This document shows, piece after piece, positions 14,025 through 26,000 of a stretch of DNA of 64,000 bases; the first letter of the stretch is position 1; the number at the start of each line of letters is the position of its first letter. This stretch comes from Anisakis pegreffii. Taxonomy: Eukaryota > Nematoda > Chromadorea > Rhabditida > Anisakidae. The DNA lies in contig JAPYMA010000525.1 of NCBI GenBank assembly GCA_035041965.1, positions 103,047 to 167,046 on the forward strand, read 5' to 3'. The position numbers and the translations under genes were made by a program. The notes below the pieces were generated by a model, which saw only the letters and a program-made list of their open reading frames with translations, searched no databases and was not told where the DNA came from.

Positions 14025-14095
14025 CACAAGTTTATGCCTCTCTGTTATCACCAATATCACTAGTATTGGTGATAACAGAGAGGCATAAACTTGTG
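14025..14095. repeat. Perfect 32-bp inverted repeat with 7-nt loop
   Basis: Arms 14025–14056 and 14064–14095 are identical on reverse complement over all 32 bases, separated by TCACTAG. The left arm's outer edge sits in the 10-mer AACGCACAAG (14021–14030), which recurs at 14161–14170. Such perfection in non-coding DNA implies recent origin or selection for pairing. It could be a small foldback transposon, an RNA hairpin or a cruciform; there is no coding potential. Confidence 0.8.
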
Positions 14096-15323
14096 AACGG
14101 TCGCATAGAACGGTCGACAAACCAACCGCTCACCGTCTAAACGTAACTCCAGATTTCCTGAACGCACAAGGTAGACTTTTATTTGCAATAGAATAGTAAT
14201 TGAGCATAATCTAAAACGAACTTTGTTATTGACAACTTTTATACCTAATTCATAATATGAACATTTTCGATCGTATCATGTAAACAAACACTGTTACAAC
14301 GATTACTTTTTGCAAATTAATCTGATTTGAAATTTTGTTTTCGACATTCGTGATGATCACTGCATTGAAGGATGGTTTGCTGCACGCAAAATTACTTTAA
14401 AACTCCTTCAACCTGTACCTTTCATATCATATGAAGCGCAATTTCTGCTTGATCAAATGCTTTCGTCATGGCAAACTCATGCACTATGTTTTTTTTCGTT
14501 ACTTCCTCGATCACTTCCAAAATTTCTCCCAAATTTTCCATAAGAACGTACTCAATATTCCCCAGTCATTTTTTGCATACGAAATTAGTGGTTAACAAAT
14601 CTGCTAACCTAGTTCATTGTTTGCACTAAAATATAGTATTTTACATCAAATAATACTATACGAATATAGGTGAAACACATGAAGATACTGACGCCCGAGA
14701 AGTTTCTCTTCATGAAACATTTCAAACGATTTGAAATAGGTAAGGAACAAACTATTAATCAGAACGGTGGTTATTGGAACTGACGGATAACATATCTGAT
14801 AGGATAATAAAGGTAAGTGGGAAGAAGATAGCAGTATTTGCTAAGAAGGAAGCAATCAAGCAAATTAATGCAAGCCAGAAAAAAATACCAGATAAGCACA
14901 ATTAAATAATGGGATTTTTATCAGTGGTATCATTGGGTAATATACACCAAAAAGCGACACAAAATTTCTTGCTAAAGTAGAAATCTAGAAAAAAGAGATT
15001 TAATTGTAGATTTTCACACATTTTCCTTTTAAAAATAAGAACGAAAACGAAAATAGATATTCCATAGCAGAGTTTATATTGTTTACGAATGAAAGTAATG
15101 AATTCGTTTCAAGGAAATCAATCTATCGCAGTTAACAAAATGAGCAACTATTCTCGGATTGTCTGAAGCTGAACTGTTTGACGACATTCAAGATATGTTC
15201 ACCTGCCGTCTAAGTCAAATTTCGCTTCAGCAAACCCTAACTTTTAGCCACTTGTCTCCAATAACATATTATTTTTAATGGATACAATATTAAAGCACTT
15301 TGAAAAAAAAACGTTGATTTCAG

Positions 15324-15728
15324 GTGTATCTGCATTATAAATGTGATCGAAGGCTTCCAGTTTTTCGCATACTTTGTGTGTTTCAGGTCACAGAGATTTC
15401 TCTTTCCCGACTTCAGCCATACTTTGCATTGTTACTCACTGACTGCATTTTTCATGTATTGAAATTATATTCAAGGCTATATGTGTCATTGTTATTTGGC
15501 AGTTATGTGCTGTTATCGTGCAGTGCTGAGTTGCAAAGAACAAGTGAATTTAGAGCACATGTATGGCCAACGGGCACGTTGCAATACGAAAGTAGCAGCA
15601 ATCCGAATTTGAGATCACTTCTTTCACGAGCATTGCATTATCGTGAATACCTCTTAGCTATCGGATTTTATTTCTGTATAATACATACAAAACGATTTTT
15701 TCTGTCCCTGACGCATTTCATTTTATAG
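15324..15728 (+). CDS. Doubtful 134-codon open frame
   Basis: The longest open frame of the 8.6–16.8 kb interval. It includes a hydrophobic stretch ending in a signal-peptidase-like VLLSCSAE, followed by a polar segment (ELQRTSEFRAHVWPTGTLQY onward). I recognise no family. A pyrimidine-AG at 15387 could be an acceptor inside it. The first 30 and last 30 residues look like chance AT-rich translation. It could contain one exon of an unknown secreted protein, or nothing. Confidence 0.2.
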   Translation: MYLHYKCDRRLPVFRILCVFQVTEISLSRLQPYFALLLTDCIFHVLKLYSRLYVSLLFGSYVLLSCSAELQRTSEFRAHVWPTGTLQYESSSNPNLRSLLSRALHYREYLLAIGFYFCIIHTKRFFLSLTHFIL

Positions 15729-16804
15729 CCGAAAAGGTCGTATGGTTTGTTGTAAAACTTGAGAAGAATAGAACAGTAAACGTTAGAGTAGGGCAGTTAT
15801 ATTAACAGTTTTTCTGAAACGCAATGCTTTTTTCAGCTTCAATGAGGGAGATGCGTCCTTCGAATTTTGTAAATATTTTAAGCCACTAATTCATACTATC
15901 GTAATTGTTCCGTTCTGGTACCGTGTTCAGTTTGCGTTATCATTCTGTGTGATTGAAATCACATTCATTGTCAGTTATCACTGTTTATCAGCAATAATTT
16001 TCAATTGGCCTCTAAATGGATGTACGCCTTAACAAGTATTGCCTTGGACAGGTCATCATTAAGATGCCACCAAAAACATTTTATTTTTGAACTGAATCAG
16101 CGTTAGTGATTGCCATTTTTTTGCAAAATATTATGCCGCAGCTTTATCACCTGATAGTATCCAGAAGATTCTGAATGCTATCCATAAGAGATTGAATTGG
16201 AAGGGGAAAGTTAACGTGAAATGTCAAAGGAGATGGGAGTCAAAAGACTCATTCGTGTTACAAACTGACCATCCTTGGCCAAATCAAACACACTTTCTTA
16301 ATATCAAAATTTAACACTATTCAGAATTATCTCCTCCAAATATACAAAAGCCGATCGGACGAAGGTGACCGTTCCAAATGGAACGTTCTCGGTAAAAAGT
16401 GCAAATATTTTTTGAAATCAGAACGCCCACGGTAAAAACTGAAAATGTCATTCTGATTTTATTACGATCTGAAAAAATGATATATGGTAGTGAAAAAATG
16501 AAACACGGTACGCAAGAAAATAGTTTTGTGTTCGATATGATTCACTTCTAAGTGGTGGCATCAAGTGTTCGTTGACCGTTGTAGTTGGGATTTGATAGAG
16601 TTTGATAAAGAGTGCTTTCAAATAGCATTAGCGTGTTTCGTTCGACTGATAATATAATATATTAGTTGACTGATTAATAGTTGCAGATTTTATTGCAAAA
16701 TAATAGTAGTGGCAAACATATGCATATGTATCGCCTAGAATTGAAGGTAATAAAGGCAGTGAATCGCTCCACAAGAGTATCATTGTCGACAGTATCATTG
16801 TTGC

Positions 16805-18436
16805 ATGCGAACGAGTATGGCTGCTATCAATAGTTGGTTGTTGTGCTTGCTTGTCTCTGCATTAGCAGTTTCATTGACGTTTGCATGCGATAATCCTGAT
16901 GGTGCTTGGATCAACAAAAAGAAATCAGTTTTACAAATCAAACATGAGAATGGTACAATTAGCGGACTGATGGACATTCATAAATACAGTGATGGTCGAA
17001 TGAGTGGTGAGTTTATGGTTGTTTATTTTTCACTTCATTCTCTTTATTATTCATAAAATTTGTTAATATCAGTAGTGCAACTCCTTCATTTTTACAACGG
17101 CAATTTACAATCTATTGTTGCTAAGCGAAACGTCCAATCATTAACAAAAATAAGTTCAAAAAATTCTTTTGTTGGAAATTTCAAGTCAATACTTTCTCCC
17201 GGCCAAAAAAAAACAAAAATTAGTTCCATATTTGAGTTGATCATCTAACAAGTACAGGTTTTCTTCACCTTCATTCGAATCGCTCGCACAACATATGAAG
17301 TAAACGTTTTTAGTCAATTTCGATTCATTTTCGAGGTTAGTTTTCGTCAGGAGGCAACTTTCTGACCGACAGGAGCTCCATCGAGGTGGGTAATTCCGAA
17401 TAGGAAGTCAGGGAGCAAAATGCTCGGCAGTACCTAATCGTCAGAGTCTCAATCATCCAACGGAGCTAAGTCCGATACGTAAGCGATGTGTAGGCTTCGT
17501 TCATGGTTACAGTTCGTTTCGACAGTTTGGTCTTGATCTGAATTCGTCGCAAACATAGTAGTGTTGGGAACCGAGAGATTTTTTCTCGATGGTCTCTGAC
17601 CGAATTATTCCCTAATCGTTCCGCTCTGGTCGGCTTTCCCCTCAGCCCCTAACTAACCATTACTGGTCATCGATCATTCAGATAGCAATTAAAATTGAAT
17701 ATGTTCTTTTTTTTATAACGCACGTGCGTTTCACTGCAGTGAACGTGAAGAAAACTTTTACTTGTCACTATCCTATAAGTGCAACACTCCCATTTAGTAA
17801 ATGACAATAAAAGTTGAGTTGAATATGCAATTGCATCATTTTATCGTGTGCTGATATGATCCTCTTCAGTATACCTCACAAAAAGTTAGACAACAACTAA
17901 TTGATTTGAACCTTATTGTTTTTGAAAAAAAAAGCTTAAATTTGCGTACTTTCAATTAATTATCAGTGACCTGTTTTCTGATATGCAGCACTGAAACTGT
18001 TCACTACATTCATTCAGAGAAACGTGAGCAATCTACAAATGAAAGATACATGCTCCGTTTGAGTGTTATGAGCGTTTAAATGTTCCCAAAACAGACTTCA
18101 AAGAGTCGAACTCGTTAACCCATTGTGCATCTATGCGGAAATGTTTCAATTTGCAGAAGAAGTTTATAATTATCCTGTCTGCGGTACCTATCTAGATAGT
18201 GGGCTTATCGCATACACAGTCACATTTTCGGACTCGTTGGCTGCAGTTACCGGCCAGTGCTATAGCGAGAACAATCAAGTAGTGTACTTTTTGCTATTTG
18301 AACGAGTTTCGTTCCAGCGAATCAATTTTTTGATGTGCCCACGAAATCCTTCGCATGGAAGGAATATAGAAGCGATGACGACTGGCTCAGATCGGACGAC
18401 ACAACAATAAATCCTTTTGATTTTATGACTGAATAA
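16805..18436 (+). CDS. Secreted avidin-like protein (3 exons, about 141 aa)
   Basis: Exons 16805–17006, 18157–18305 and 18362–18436; the joins keep frame (426 nt with TAA) and introns are GT–AG, the second only 56 nt. Starts at 16805 or 16817 both precede a signal peptide (WLLCLLVSALAVSLTFA). The mature chain begins with CDNPDGAWINKKKSVLQI, which keeps avidin's W-x-N-x3-S spacing (Trp10, Asn12, Ser16). Later come FSDS, TGQC (second Cys of the avidin disulphide), a hydrophobic strand VVYFLLFER, and DDDWLRSDDTTINPF, matching avidin's DDW…IN (Trp110, Asn118). Avidins form β-barrels that bind biotin. Here Trp70 appears missing, Trp97 is Phe and Thr77 is Ala, so biotin binding is uncertain. An extra Cys sits in PVCGTY. 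It may bind biotin weakly, another ligand, or none. Family membership is inferred by eye from ordered motifs. Confidence 0.75.
17330..17670. other. GC-richer island inside avidin-like intron 1
   Basis: Within the 1.15-kb first intron this segment has markedly higher G+C than its flanks and lacks the A/T runs typical of introns here. It has many CG dinucleotides and no long frame. On the minus strand a short protein-like stretch (GITHLDGAPVGQKVAS) can be read between stops. It may be a decayed mobile element or a retained exon of something else; I cannot identify it. Confidence 0.35.
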
Positions 18437-19120
18437 TACTTATTTCCAGGACATTATAAAAGTCACTTGGCTACTAAAAACACCAACAAATAACAGTTTC
18501 AATTACTGGATGGAAACACGGTTACTTGTGATTGTTTCTTCCTCAGTCATTCCCCATTCGAACATATTATTCAGAAGCAAAAACCGTATCGTGCTGTCAT
18601 TTAGAATCAACAAAAATTCACATAATTTGGTCGGAGAACGTTAGTCGTGGTTTTAAAAAATCAATACTAGAGACGATATTTCACGGATAACACAAATTCT
18701 TTTCGTTAGCTCATTCCGAAAACAAACCGAACATATTATTGCTAAATGAATAAAGAAGCAATTTTCAGGGTTGGAGAAGATGCATTCAGACGAATACGTT
18801 TGCCAGGAGGGCAAGATACAACCGGTGCACCTAGTGCCACAACTTCTGAGCAGTGATAAAAACGAAAGGAATGTGCGCATCGAGGGAAATTAAATGATCA
18901 ATCAGATCATGATCAATTTACGACGTTTTGTTGAGAATAAATATGCTGTTGTTCGTTTCTTTATCTTCAAATACTCAGAATTATGAAACATTTTCAAATA
19001 AAAGCGTTAGTCGAAGTTCATTGTTACAGTGAAATTTGAACATTCAACAAAAATATTTACATAGTTCACCCATACAAACAATTAAATAACTGCGAATAAA
19101 TGTCTCCTATACAAACACAT

Positions 19121-20604
19121 TCAATCGTCCGAAAGGATGTAAGGAGCAATTTTGACTATCTTTTTGATGGTAGCATCGTCGAGTTTATTCCCGTACACAT
19201 CTTGCTCCAGTTGACCATCAGTCACATCCAAAACTTTAGCACACAACAGGTCGTTAATGGTACATTTCGAACGTCGTTCGTATTTGGTTAGTAACCGTTG
19301 TAAGTAACGGAAACGGCGCATCTGCAATGAGTATTATACGATAATAAATTCATAAGATGCACAGTTTATAAATGAAACATCGTAAACGCACACCAATAAA
19401 TGCGACATGCCATATTTCAATAACAAATCTTATGAGTTTTTGTATCAAATCGACTGTCATTACTGATAACTAACGATAAGATTGTGCACGAACATACCTC
19501 AAGTAAAGAATCGGGACTGGATTTGATTGCTCCACAAAGAACGTCGAGCGCTTCGTCAACGATTTTGTGATTCGTATCGAATCTTGGCACATCTTCGTTG
19601 AGAACACGTTCCAGTTGCGACAATGCCTCTTGCAAATGACCCATTCGTGAAAGTAGTTGTACCCTTAGACTCGTACCCAAAATGTGCACATCAGGCGGTA
19701 ACCATTTGAAAAATTCACTTGCTATTTCCAAATTATCCTGAACGTCAATTGCAAGGCTACATCATTCGGCTTGTATCTAATTATGCAATTATCTTATTAA
19801 ACGTTCACGAATCAATTTTGAAATTATACTGAATCACCACTAAAAAATTAAAACTTCTTTACTATTCAAACGGTGAGTTTATGAAAACTGATCAGTCGGT
19901 TACTGCCAGCCTCAGTTATAACATTCACACAATGAGCGATTGAAATACGAGTAATGGAATAAAAGATACTAAAAATAACGAACCAAAATGAGTGCGAGAT
20001 GAATGCAGAAGTAAACAGCACGATTGGAGTACGCTTTCGTGATTTGTTTATCGCTTTTCAAGAAATCCGCGAGCAATTTCAGAGCGTCGTTGGTTTGCTG
20101 GAAAAGAAAGAAGTGCACAACAATGATAAAACAACAATCACGATTAATGCTGCAACTATACCACCCTCAAAATATGTATATCACAACAACAAAAACTAAA
20201 CTTTCATACAAATCTGTTCGCATATAAACTTTTCAATCGCTAATACTATCAAGAGGAGTTCACGAAACATTACTATGTTCAAATTATCGTAACGGTTTAT
20301 TGTGAAACATTCAGAAAATTGAGCAATAAGTGCAATAACATACAAGACGATGGCACTGTGCAGCAAATTTGACTGCTTCTTGTGAGCGTTCTTGTTGGTT
20401 CTGAATAGAATGCAATGCGTCGACATGGCACTGCAGTGATCGGTTGGAATCACTACCGCACTGCGAATGAGATGCGGTAATCGAGAGTGCATTGTGTGCT
20501 AGTGCTCTATGCGAATTCCACCTTGCGTACTGCCTCAATTGCGCAGCACTCAAGACCGAAGTTATGCGCCGTAGCAATGCAGTAGCTGTACGACAGCGTG
20601 ACAT
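19121..20604 (-). CDS. Mitochondrial PPR-type protein, PTCD2-like (4 exons)
   Basis: Exons on the minus strand: 20604–20344, 20097–20017, 19737–19498 and 19321–19121 (TGA). All joins are phase 0 with GT–AG introns, giving 260 aa. The N-terminus (MSRCRTATALLRRITSVLSA) is Arg/Ser/Ala-rich without acids, a classic mitochondrial presequence. The rest is helical repeats: QTNDALKLLADFLKSDKQI, ASEFFKWLPPDV…GHLQEALSQLERVL, then KIVDEALDVLCGAIKSS and a basic C-terminal helix ending in INDLLCAKV. The order and spacing resemble the C-terminal half of PTCD2, a pentatricopeptide protein of mitochondrial RNA processing, including its LD-x-LLCHTP-like end. This assignment is tentative; another mitochondrial helical-repeat protein is possible. 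A phase-0 open stretch precedes the ATG, so a longer N-terminus cannot be excluded. Confidence 0.6.
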
Positions 20605-21182
20605 CACCGTGTCTATCTGCAAGTGAATTCCACTTAAGAAACCATTAAAAATGGTAACCATTAAAAATGACCACTCTCTGTTCGAACAATAAATAATCGA
20701 TAGCTCATCAAATGAGCAATGTGATGCGCCGAGTTACCCACACCTCATCGAGATTCATTTTCAATGAATCGACATCTACTTATTTTGCAATTTGCTTCAA
20801 CTTCTCATTATCACAAGCAATGAGTTCGGAAACGTTATGTGAAGTATTTGAATGAATTGTTTCTTTGTTTTTGAAAAGACAAAACATATCTCTCCAACAG
20901 TAAAACCGGTAATGTTAACATTTTTGTTTTTTTCGAAAATTATTCCTCCAGATATGTTCAGAATCGAAAGGAGCCTCAAGGAACATTCAGACGTTCAGTG
21001 GAGTGAAGTGTAAATTCATTAGTCAACATCGGCGATATCACATCCGTAGATGAGAGTGAAACGAACATGTGAACAGAGTGAGAAGTTGAGCACAATAATC
21101 ATCAAACCTTTATGAATATTATAACAACAACTCAACAAAATTGTCAACAAAAATTGACGCAACCGATATGAAAACAAGAAAT

Positions 21183-22267
21183 TTAGTATTCGCCACGGGC
21201 CAGTATACGACGCTGTTTCTTTTTCGATTCCTTCTTGGTTTTCGTGACACCTTCAGCTGGCTTAGCGACAACTTCTTCCTTCTCGGACAGAATCACTTCT
21301 ATATGACACGGTGACGACATATATGCTGCAATAATTTCATTTTGAAAATGAACCTCATAGAAACCAGTGTAGCTTAGATTTAAAAAAAAAACAAAAAATA
21401 CATAGCCGTTTGATATTTCAACAACGGATTGTAAAAATGGCTTATAACCAAACAAATAAGCCATAAGCGTTCACGATCGACTTTAAAATTGAAAACTAAC
21501 GATTTATTCGGCCATGAGCACGGTACGTGCGACGTCGCATTTTGGCAGCACGCTGCACTTGAATGTGCTCAACAACAAGATGGTCCGTGTCAAGACCTTT
21601 ATATTCCGCATTACTTTCGGCATTCCTAGAAAACTAAATTCATGTCTAGAAATTCACTAATATTTCAATGCGTCACTTATCAAAATCAATTATTTAACTA
21701 TATCAAGCCGAACGGTATAATTCAATCAAAACATGATTTCATACTTATAATCTCGCAAAAATTTGATCCCTTTTATAAGATTCATAAGAGCCATCGCTCA
21801 AACTCGTTAATGAGCATTTTTTGAAAGACATCAGTCACCAACAGATGACTGCAAGCATCAAATGAATAATACAAAAATGAATGGTCGGGAGTCTTAAAAT
21901 ACACATAAATATACGGCGTAAACTAAAAGAACTACAAGTGGACAGAACAGACTGATTGTTCACAATTCACTAACCTTAACAACTGAAGTAAGAATTCGGC
22001 TGATTTCTTCGGCCAACGTCCTTGAGTATGTCCCCATGCTTTGGCTTGAGCTTTTCGACCAACACAATGGTTGAATTTGCGGAATGGAACAATCTCTTTC
22101 ATTTCTTTGACATTTTCCAGGAAAGGTATCGCACGCTTTAAGGGCATATGCTTGATGGCTTGTGCCGTCTCGTGTGTGTTCTTGAAGTGTACACGAAGAT
22201 CTGAACCACGCGCCTTGCACGATTTTGTACTGTTTTCTGGCTGCATTGTATAATGTATTTTCCCCAT
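21183..22267 (-). CDS. rpl-17: 60S ribosomal protein L17 (uL22), 3 exons
   Basis: Large-subunit ribosomal protein lining the peptide exit tunnel in cytosolic ribosomes. Exons on the minus strand: 22267–21975, 21625–21501 and 21325–21183 (TAA), 561 nt, 186 aa, all joins in frame. Unmistakable family blocks appear in order: [98 protein letters not shown], and a Lys/Arg-rich tail [12 protein letters not shown]. Length matches the eukaryotic family. A strong acceptor (TTTTGCAG) lies 11 nt before the ATG, so either a 5' UTR intron or a spliced-leader site is present. It lies between the BLTP1 gene and the PPR-like gene on the same strand. Confidence 0.97.
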
Positions 22268-22277
22268 ATTTATTATC

Positions 22278-22292
22278 CCTGCAAAATCAATC
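22278..22292 (-). promoter_or_regulatory. Acceptor-type site just upstream of rpl-17 ATG
   Basis: Read on the minus strand, a T-rich tract ends in GCAG followed by 11 nt and the rpl-17 ATG. In nematodes this position is typical of a spliced-leader trans-splice site. A cis-spliced 5' UTR intron is the alternative and cannot be excluded without transcripts. Confidence 0.5.
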
Positions 22293-23074
22293 GAACTGAA
22301 CTGAATTATTTTTCAAGAAGGTAATGAGAATAGCGATTCAACAATCCACCGTCATTATTTACACGAAATAAACAAACGAACACAGATTTCTAACAACCGA
22401 CGCGATGAAAATCACTAATGAAAAAGGCGATTGAGATGAAACAAAGATCGCATGTTCAGTAAAATCGAATAACAGGAATAAGCAAAAAATGATTATTAGA
22501 GAACAAATGTAAGGCGCTCTAAATTCAGAGTTAAAACACTAAAAAGTTCTCGAGCAAACTTGGTCAGTTCACGCCAATATGCAAGTTCACACAAACATTA
22601 ATAAATAAATTAAAAGCAAACTGTGGCTGAACATCAATTTCCGCAAACTAATTGATGAATAGATCTCGTATAGTTCTATGGGTGATCGAGAACAAACGCA
22701 GAGTGCACACAAGCTGAATAAACTACAACTGAATATTCATGAAGATAAGCATCCAGCATCCACTAGCATTGAGGGTGTGGTCAAAAAACGTGATGAATAA
22801 ACTCGATAATCCAGACGACAGCGTTTATTACTTCAATCATAATGACATGAATGCAGCGTTTGAATGTCGTTCAAAAACCACAGAAAAAGTGAACTTATCG
22901 ATATATGATACATGAAATTTAAAGCAAAAACAAGAACCGAAGCAACAATGAGTCCTCTGCTATTCCAATACTAGGCACAGCATGAACGAAATTAATTATT
23001 TCCGGGTTAATTTACATCAAGAGATCATGTAAGGATCACTTTGACACGTATGAATAACTCCGTGTGGCAAAAGG
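22293..23074. other. 0.8-kb gap between BLTP1 stop and rpl-17
   Basis: No coding signal. It should hold the BLTP1 3' UTR and polyadenylation site; on the minus strand an AATAAA occurs near 22828, about 250 nt past the stop. It may also hold the rpl-17 promoter or intercistronic region. Confidence 0.5.
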
Positions 23075-26000
23075 TTAGGATTTTGGTTCGAATTGTGGTG
23101 CAGAAGACTTTTTTGCGATTGAAAGGATCGCGAGATTGATACGAGCCAACAGTGCATCACATGGATCCAACATACCGCGTTGTAATGCTTTCGGAATCGT
23201 ATTTCGATGATCAAAAATCTAAATATTTTTACATGCATTGATGAACAAATGCAGAAATCGTGGGTAGAATACATTTTTTGATAATGCGTTATTTATATAC
23301 GTTAAATGAGTGATAAGCTGAGTGAAATAACAATAATTTGAATAGTTAAGCAAACAATCAAAGAAAAACACTCGACGAACCTGAAGTTTACGGAGAATTT
23401 CATCGATAACTGGAGGATTCCACTTGAAGCGGTCGATGAAACGAATCTTTGGATCAACAACCCACTCGTCACAAATGTAATGTCGAAAATCACGACTCAC
23501 GTCCGATGCCTTTTCTTCTTTGGTTTGCTCCTCAAAATAGAATCATAACTATAAACATCACACAGACACGTAAAATTGCGACAAGACAGAAAACAGTTGC
23601 AAGCATCATTGTTGTATGAAATAATAAGGAATACTAACCGCATTCCTCATGTAGCTTTTAATCAGTTCTGGAAGGAAGCTAACTTGAGCGTTGAAATCAG
23701 TTTGAACGCTAACTGTATCGTGGAATTCGCAAATGAACGAACTTCTCACCTGAGATGAAAATCATGAATTAGTACTATATTTGACCGTGGATGTGAGAGC
23801 AAAACAGATATTACGAACAAAAAACGTAAAAGCTAAATTTGAAAGATTCATAGGTTGAACAAAGCGAATGAAGAAGATCTATCAGCAACGATCACACTTT
23901 TCGAAACTTTTGACGATAATGTTTCATGCTTCTCAATTTCACAAATAAGCTATTTTCAGATGTAAATAACAGATCACGAATAAGTTCATAACAAACTTCT
24001 GGCGTAGGTAATTCCTCGATATCCTCCAATTCAATCGGCTGCTTCTGCTGCGTTACAAGAATTGCATTCAGAGCAGGAAACCTGTTGAATGTCAATCACT
24101 TTATTCAATAGCACTTAACAAACTCAAGTATTAGTTGATGCATGCAGGGGCGCAACTAGTACCAATTACTCCTATATAAAAATGAAATATAAGAGAATAT
24201 ACTCGAAGAGTGGCAAAACAGAGTGATGTGTCACTTGCGATGCATGACCAAGTGGATGCAAATTGAGTTGCGTTAACGCATCACTGATAATATGCTCAAG
24301 ACAGGCACCAACTGAACTCATCTGTCGCACCATACTACCTCGACCTTGCTAAAATGAAGTGAGACGAGATACTTAGCGAATCGATTGAAGGAGTTTCAAT
24401 AATGATAATAGTATAGAATTTATGTTGAATAATACCTGAACACGACAAACAACAGCATGACAAGTAGCACTTTCATCGGCTGCAGGTGGTTGTGTAGAAG
24501 ATCCTAGCTGAATATTGAGTCGTTCAGAGATTGAAACACCGACGTCGTTTCTGTTCGATGATATGAACGCATACTGTGCTTCTGGTTGGAACACAATCGA
24601 TGGCTGTCGCATATGAAATAATGCCCAACTGTAAAGTGATCATTACGCTTCACCAATCAACAACTGCAATTCATTCTGAACAACTGAACAATACCTGGAC
24701 GCATTCATTTCGCCATGCATACATGCCAATGAAACAGTGTTGGCATGCAGTTCAAGAAGACCGCCAACCACGGTTATACCATTCTCTCCGTTCGGCATTG
24801 GTAAAATCTTCTGACGTGATTGAATATCCGTCAACATATCCAAAACGCATGGCCAATGTTCGTATTTTGAACAATTTTGTGATGTTCGACTTGTGCTACT
24901 GTTCACGTTTGTTAGATCACTCACTGGAGAACTTTTAATTCCCCAAACCATACGACTCTTTGCCATTTGTTCCTACAACATTTCTTTTTATTGATACTGG
25001 CAGCACTATGATTGTCAAAGATATTATTACCGTGTTCATGTTGCTATCATAAAAGAATCGTTAGAGCATACCTGAAAGAAGGAATGCAACTTGTGTGCAA
25101 TAAGAATGAAATCATCAACAGTAGCCTTGGTGATAATCATTTGTAAATCGCACCATGAGCCCGTCAGCTCCACACAAACTGACGCTCTTACAACCTGAAA
25201 TGAGATGAATGAGCGCTTTTTGCCGATTAATGTCTAAGAACAAATATTAGACGACATAATCATTTACAAGTTAAAAGAAAAGTGAGCATAATCAACGTTA
25301 TTATCGACAACATAATATGAGAATATTTCATATTCTATGAGATTAACTAAATGAAAGTCAACAAGATGCACCAGACGGATTGCTCGAAAAAGATAAAATC
25401 ACCTGGCCACTTTCATCGCAAGTATAAGACCAGTTATCTGCAAATGCTGCACATGGTTTCTCACATCGACCGATGAAGATCGGACGACTCATCCATTCCA
25501 CACGACTTTCGATCTCTTTCAGTTGAAATTTAGCACTGTTCTCAGGAGGTTTCTGCAACGAAAACATTCGATAATGAATTTTCGTCCAGTGCAATAGAAC
25601 AATTCAATCTGATTAGTGAGCACCAACAAATCCAATCAAAAAGTCAACATAAAAGACACACAAAATGCTTTTTTTTAAAGTGCGCAATTATTCAAGTGAA
25701 AAAATTAACAGAAATTTAAAAAGGATCGACGGATGAATTACTTTATTTGCAATTCGATGTTTGCAATGAATGGAGAGCTGCGAAATGGATAATTGCCCTG
25801 AGATAGCACCACCATGAGCTGACAACGAAGAGGATTCGAGACGAAAATTGACCGAGATAATTCGTTCAAAATGTGAATTCAGCTGTAAATTTTAAAAAAT
25901 TTGTGATATTGGTTATAATTTCACAATGGAAAACACTTTTAAAAATAAAAATACTAATGTAATACTTATTAGCATGTGGATGAATACGAAAACTAAAACT

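Larger units (their letters stand above)
8557..16804. other. 8.2-kb intergenic region between goosecoid and the avidin-like gene
   Basis: No gene could be supported on either strand. What it does hold is listed separately: a hairpin at 10.9 kb, an ATT microsatellite at 13.55 kb, a palindromic TTTCCATAT cluster at 13.76 kb, a perfect hairpin at 14.03 kb and one 134-codon frame at 15.3 kb. The part near 16.8 kb is expected to hold the promoter of the avidin-like gene; no clear TATA box is visible. Confidence 0.5.

Noticed and set aside
20024..20227. Plus-strand frames opposite the PPR-like gene
   Set aside because: Antisense shadows of an exon that joins its neighbours in frame on the minus strand.
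24576..24938. 120-codon plus-strand frame
   Set aside because: Antisense of two BLTP1 exons with clear homology on the minus strand.
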